Source: Quillaja saponaria
Taxonomy: Eukaryota; Streptophyta; Magnoliopsida; Fabales; Quillajaceae
Direction: 5' to 3'
Assembly: GCA_029379385.1 (NCBI GenBank)
Contig: CM055605.1
Location: 12,311,001-12,375,000, forward strand
DNA: 64,000 nt
The notes beneath the pieces were generated by a model. The model had not been told where the DNA came from and did no database searches. It saw only the letters and a list, made by a program, of their open reading frames with translations. Shown here piece by piece: positions 61,371 to 64,000 of this stretch. Every line of letters begins with the position of its first letter. Within the stretch, counting starts at the first letter, position 1. The position numbers and the translations under genes are program-made.

Positions 61371-61631
61371 TTACCCGCTATTGAGCACCAAAGAGATGCC
61401 AAAAAACCAATATAAAATTATTAGGAGTTGGACACCCCTATAAATCCTCGTGTTATGCTCCGCATACACCACACAAATAATTGCAAAGAAAGCACAAATA
61501 CACAAGATCTTAGCATCTTTATTTGCCCCAAACCCCTTATAATGAATCATCAAATGATCATACAAAGTAGTTAGACAAACCCAAGACAAATCAAATATAT
61601 CAAAGCCACTGTTGAGGTGGTAACTTTTCAT
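61371..61631 (-). mobile_element. possible LINE (L1-type) 3' coding remnant
   Basis: An 86-codon frame has DHLMIHYKGFGANKD and IICVVYAEHNTRIYRGVQ, resembling the C-terminal tail after the zinc-binding motif of plant L1 reverse transcriptase proteins (VYxxWxERNxRI pattern). The zinc motif itself is not seen, so the call is tentative. Confidence 0.4.
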
Positions 61632-62050
61632 CTTTCAGCATATCCCCACTTTTCTTACTGTCCTTATGTAAGAGATCAAAACCCATTCTCAGGTCCCACT
61701 TCTGCCCATACACCCCAAAGGTTTTTCTGTACACCCACCACTCCTTCCACTGTTCTCTTTCTTTCTGATGAGATTGATCTAGTTTTCTTACTAAAGCTAC
61801 TCATTCCTAGTCCTACTAAAGGTAAAACCCTATATTTGATGACATTGACAATTTAATCAACAACAGGAAGTACATGGTACGTAATGATGGTAACTTTTAA
61901 ACAGGAGGAGCCAGAAACAAGTCAATAACATGAGCAATGGAACATCTTCAAATATATATTGTAAGGTATGTAATAATAGTATCTGTTTCCATTAAAGTAC
62001 ACTTGTATAGGCAAAAAATTTAGTAATCAATGAAAAGGAAAACTACCAAC

Positions 62051-62188
62051 CATTCATAGCAAAAACAATGACATAAAGGCAGTAATACCGGATAGCAATC
62101 GTTGCTTCTCCATTGCTTGACTTCTGACCATACAGCAATCTGATGAGTGAATAAGAACAACTTGGACCAAATGCCATAAACACAAGAC
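62051..62188 (-). pseudogene. RFT1-like exon, intact copy
   Basis: 138 bases, open throughout, preceded by TTTTTCAG and followed by GTTGGT. It encodes a conserved RFT1 helix pair (LVFMAFGPSCSYSLIRLLYG, YYCLYVIVFAMNG). Confidence 0.75.
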
Positions 62189-63110
62189 CTGAAAAACATA
62201 CATAGCTGGATTTGAGATCAGAAAAAGCATATTGTCAAAGAACTATGCACCTAAAATCTTATGCTATTTGGTGAGAACTTAGGAATCAGTTATAATCTCT
62301 TATACGCTCCCACAAGCGCAAGCTTATTGAGCTTTTTAGCATGGAAAATGCACTGGTACCATGTCAAAAAACCATTTCATGTAAAAATTTAAACTCTTAG
62401 GCAAGGCTTCAGAAATGTGTTATAAATCTCTTATAAACAATAAGAAAGAGAAATCAAATCAAAATATAACTCAAAAATTAACAGGGAAAAAAGGTACTGC
62501 AAAATTTAGTGTCGTCACTGTCATGGCCCCTATTAATATAACCTATGATCAAATACTGGGCAATAAGCATCCTTCAATATGATAACCACATCTGACGCTG
62601 CCCAAAGCACCATAGGATGGAATGTATGATTGACTTAAAGGCAGGTAATACTGGATAGCAGTTGATGCTTCTCCATCGCTCGACTTCTGCCCCTATAGCA
62701 ATCCAATGAGTGAATAAGAATAACTTGGGCCAAAGCCATAAACACAAAACCTGAAAAACATACATAGCTGGATTTGAGATCAGAAAAAGCATATTGTCAA
62801 AGAACTATTGCACCTAAAAATCTTATGCTATTACGTGAGAACTCAAGAATCGGTCATAATCTCTCATACATTGTGCTTAAATTTTAATTTTATTTTTTCA
62901 GAATAGGTGGGGGCAAGGTTCGAACTCCTAACCAATTGGTCATAAATGCTCTGATACCATGTCAAAGAACCATTTCATGTAAAAGTTTAAACTATTGGGT
63001 GAGACCCCATAAATGTAGTATAATCTCTTATAAACATTAAGAAAGAGAAATCAAGTCAAAATATAACTCATATATAAGCATCCTTCGGAAGCACCATGGA
63101 AACCTATGAT
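62061..63110. repeat. tandem duplication of about 0.5 kb around an RFT1-like exon
   Basis: About 62061-62560 and 62630-63110 share the exon, its acceptor, ACCTGAAAAACATACATAGC, GAGATCAGAAAAAGCATATT and ACCATTTCATGTAAAA. The right copy has about 60 extra SINE-like bases (B box-like GGAGTTCGAACC on the minus strand near 62920). Confidence 0.85.
62630..62750 (-). pseudogene. duplicated RFT1-like exon, frameshifted copy
   Basis: Same acceptor context (TATGTTTTTCAG) and start as the exon at 62188, but a base is lost early (ATGGCTTTGGCCC against ATGGCATTTGGTCC) and the TATTAC region has an extra base, so the RFT1 frame is lost. Confidence 0.75.
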
Positions 63111-63114
63111 TGAC

Positions 63115-63645
63115 TTTCATAGAAGCCCAAGTTTCTTAGTGGAAACAAAGAAAAAACTCTTTTGGGATGCTAGGAGAACCAAACCCTAAGCTCTCATAAG
63201 AACTTGAAAAGTCAGCAGCTAATTTCATATAATTAATCAAAATATAATGTATTACAGATCCATTATACCATTTATAGAGAAAGGCAATTTCCTAAAACCC
63301 TAATCAAACTTAAGCATGACCCTTGATTTAATCTAATGCTAATCGTACATAATAAAATAACTAAATCAACTCTAGAAGGATATAAAAACCTTAATTATAA
63401 AGACTGCTAAAGTAACCCGAAGTACAGTAACTCTGTTGCTATAGTAACTTCTTTTTATTTATTTATTTATATCCTCCTTTTCCTGCATCAATTCTCCTCC
63501 GTTTGGAAAAAAAACTCGCCCATGAGTTGCTACTAGAGTTGGAAATGTGACGTGAACATCTAACAACTAAGAAGCCATCTAGTCCTAAGGACAGATCATT
63601 GGAAAAAAAGAAAAATAATAAGCTAGAAAGCAAAAACGGCATCTT
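63115..63645 (-). mobile_element. probable LTR fragment with the end of a retroelement pol
   Basis: Minus-strand reading: a short tail (GRVFFPNGGELMQEKED, about 63530-63470) of the type that follows integrase in plant LTR elements, then LTR-like sequence with repeated TACTGTA/TACTATAG words, CTCTATAAATGG at about 63275 and TTTGTTTCCACTAAGAAAC. No second LTR. It occupies the place where the missing RFT1 exons would be expected. Confidence 0.4.
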
Positions 63646-64000
63646 AATCATAAAATTTTGGTAATTTCACAGCATATCTGTAAGTGGAAAAACACTTATC
63701 TAAGTTGTTGCATATAATTAAACAGCTATCTATACAATTAAAATAATAAATGAATTGATCATGAAGGTAAATAAAAAAAGAAAAGGAAAGGAAATGGCAG
63801 AGAAAAAAACAAAAACTTGAAAACTTTACTGCATAGTTGTCCTCTGTGAGATGCCTCACAATCCATGAACTGAATATAAATGGAATTCCCCTTGACAAGA
63901 ACTGTGTAGCTAATCTCCCCATATCCAAGGCAAAAAAGAGAATATCAAATCAATAAACTGCCATTTAAAGGACATGAAGCTCCATTTGTTTACAGGAGAC

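Larger units (their letters stand above)
58853..63914 (-). pseudogene. RFT1: RFT1-like gene, decayed and missing its middle exons
   Basis: RFT1 is an ER membrane protein of the MATE-like flippase group, needed for lipid-linked oligosaccharide assembly in N-glycosylation. Five separated minus-strand segments read in order as RFT1. 63914-63830 has QFLSRGIPFIFSSWIVRHLT. 62188-62051 has MAFGPSCSYSLIRLLYGQ. 60406-60254 has FLHAVAMESQLKRSNDS. 59181-59129 has FAVFIKMYFQ. 59040-58853 has SCFPSGWSVLLF. Several junctions have proper GT/AG sites and matching phases. The roughly 300 residues between the first and second segments are absent, and single-base frameshifts occur near 60301 and 58943. The first coding exon lies beyond the right edge. 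Possible alternatives are a tissue-skipped or mis-sequenced gene, but a pseudogene fits best. Confidence 0.72.

Noticed and set aside
62940..62970. TGGTATCAGAGC-like motif as a retrotransposon primer-binding site
   Set aside because: Followed by a B box-like GTTCGAACC and not adjacent to an LTR, so a tRNA-derived SINE fits better.
63463..63651. 62-codon minus-strand frame as a host gene exon
   Set aside because: Another frame of the same DNA reads as a retroelement pol tail followed by LTR-like sequence.

Overview
The window looks like nuclear DNA of a eudicot plant. It is AT-rich, carries plant LTR retrotransposons, plant-type MITEs and tRNA-derived SINEs, and has one intact intron-containing receptor kinase gene of the plant PXY/TDR type. 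Nothing visible fixes the species. Only two host genes are recognisable. One is a complete PXY/TDR-type receptor kinase on the minus strand (22883-26608, two exons). The other is a decayed RFT1-like gene, also on the minus strand, running from 58853 to beyond the right edge. A third possibility is a small ORF at 1355 that a retrotransposon has interrupted.

Layout. 1-1350 is AT-rich sequence ending in a TATA box and a small ORF. 1551-7003 is a complete but broken Ty3/gypsy chromovirus on the minus strand, with paired LTRs, primer-binding site and near-perfect 5-bp target duplication. 7680-8740 is a minus-strand integrase/chromodomain remnant. 8742-14359 is the 3' half of a Tat-lineage gypsy element on the plus strand, including a separate antisense gene with its own TATA box. 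15591-21175 is a second chromovirus of the first one's kind, on the plus strand, much more decayed and carrying a nested Harbinger/Tourist-like MITE. 21315-22205 is a short TRIM/copia-like element. PXY follows. 27.3-40.2 kb is AT-rich with a MITE-like element, a striking 2.8-kb foldback element (about 30608-33405), copia LTR fragments and an intact SINE with target duplication. 40188-45606 is the 5' half of another Tat element. 45.6-58.8 kb is mostly unrecognised AT-rich sequence with a copia gag remnant and a 0.9-kb tandem duplication. 58.85-64 kb holds the RFT1-like pseudogene, with SINE, LINE and LTR pieces in its introns and a tandemly duplicated exon.

Function. PXY is the only gene here that looks able to make a full-length product; by homology it would receive the TDIF/CLE41-44 peptide and control vascular cambium. 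The retroelement proteins are all broken by stops or frameshifts. The most unusual structures are the foldback element with inward-facing TATA boxes and internal minisatellite arrays, the antisense gene inside the Tat element, and the RFT1 exon duplication.

Limits. All family assignments were made by reading translated motifs, without database searches. Boundaries given as approximate were placed by eye.
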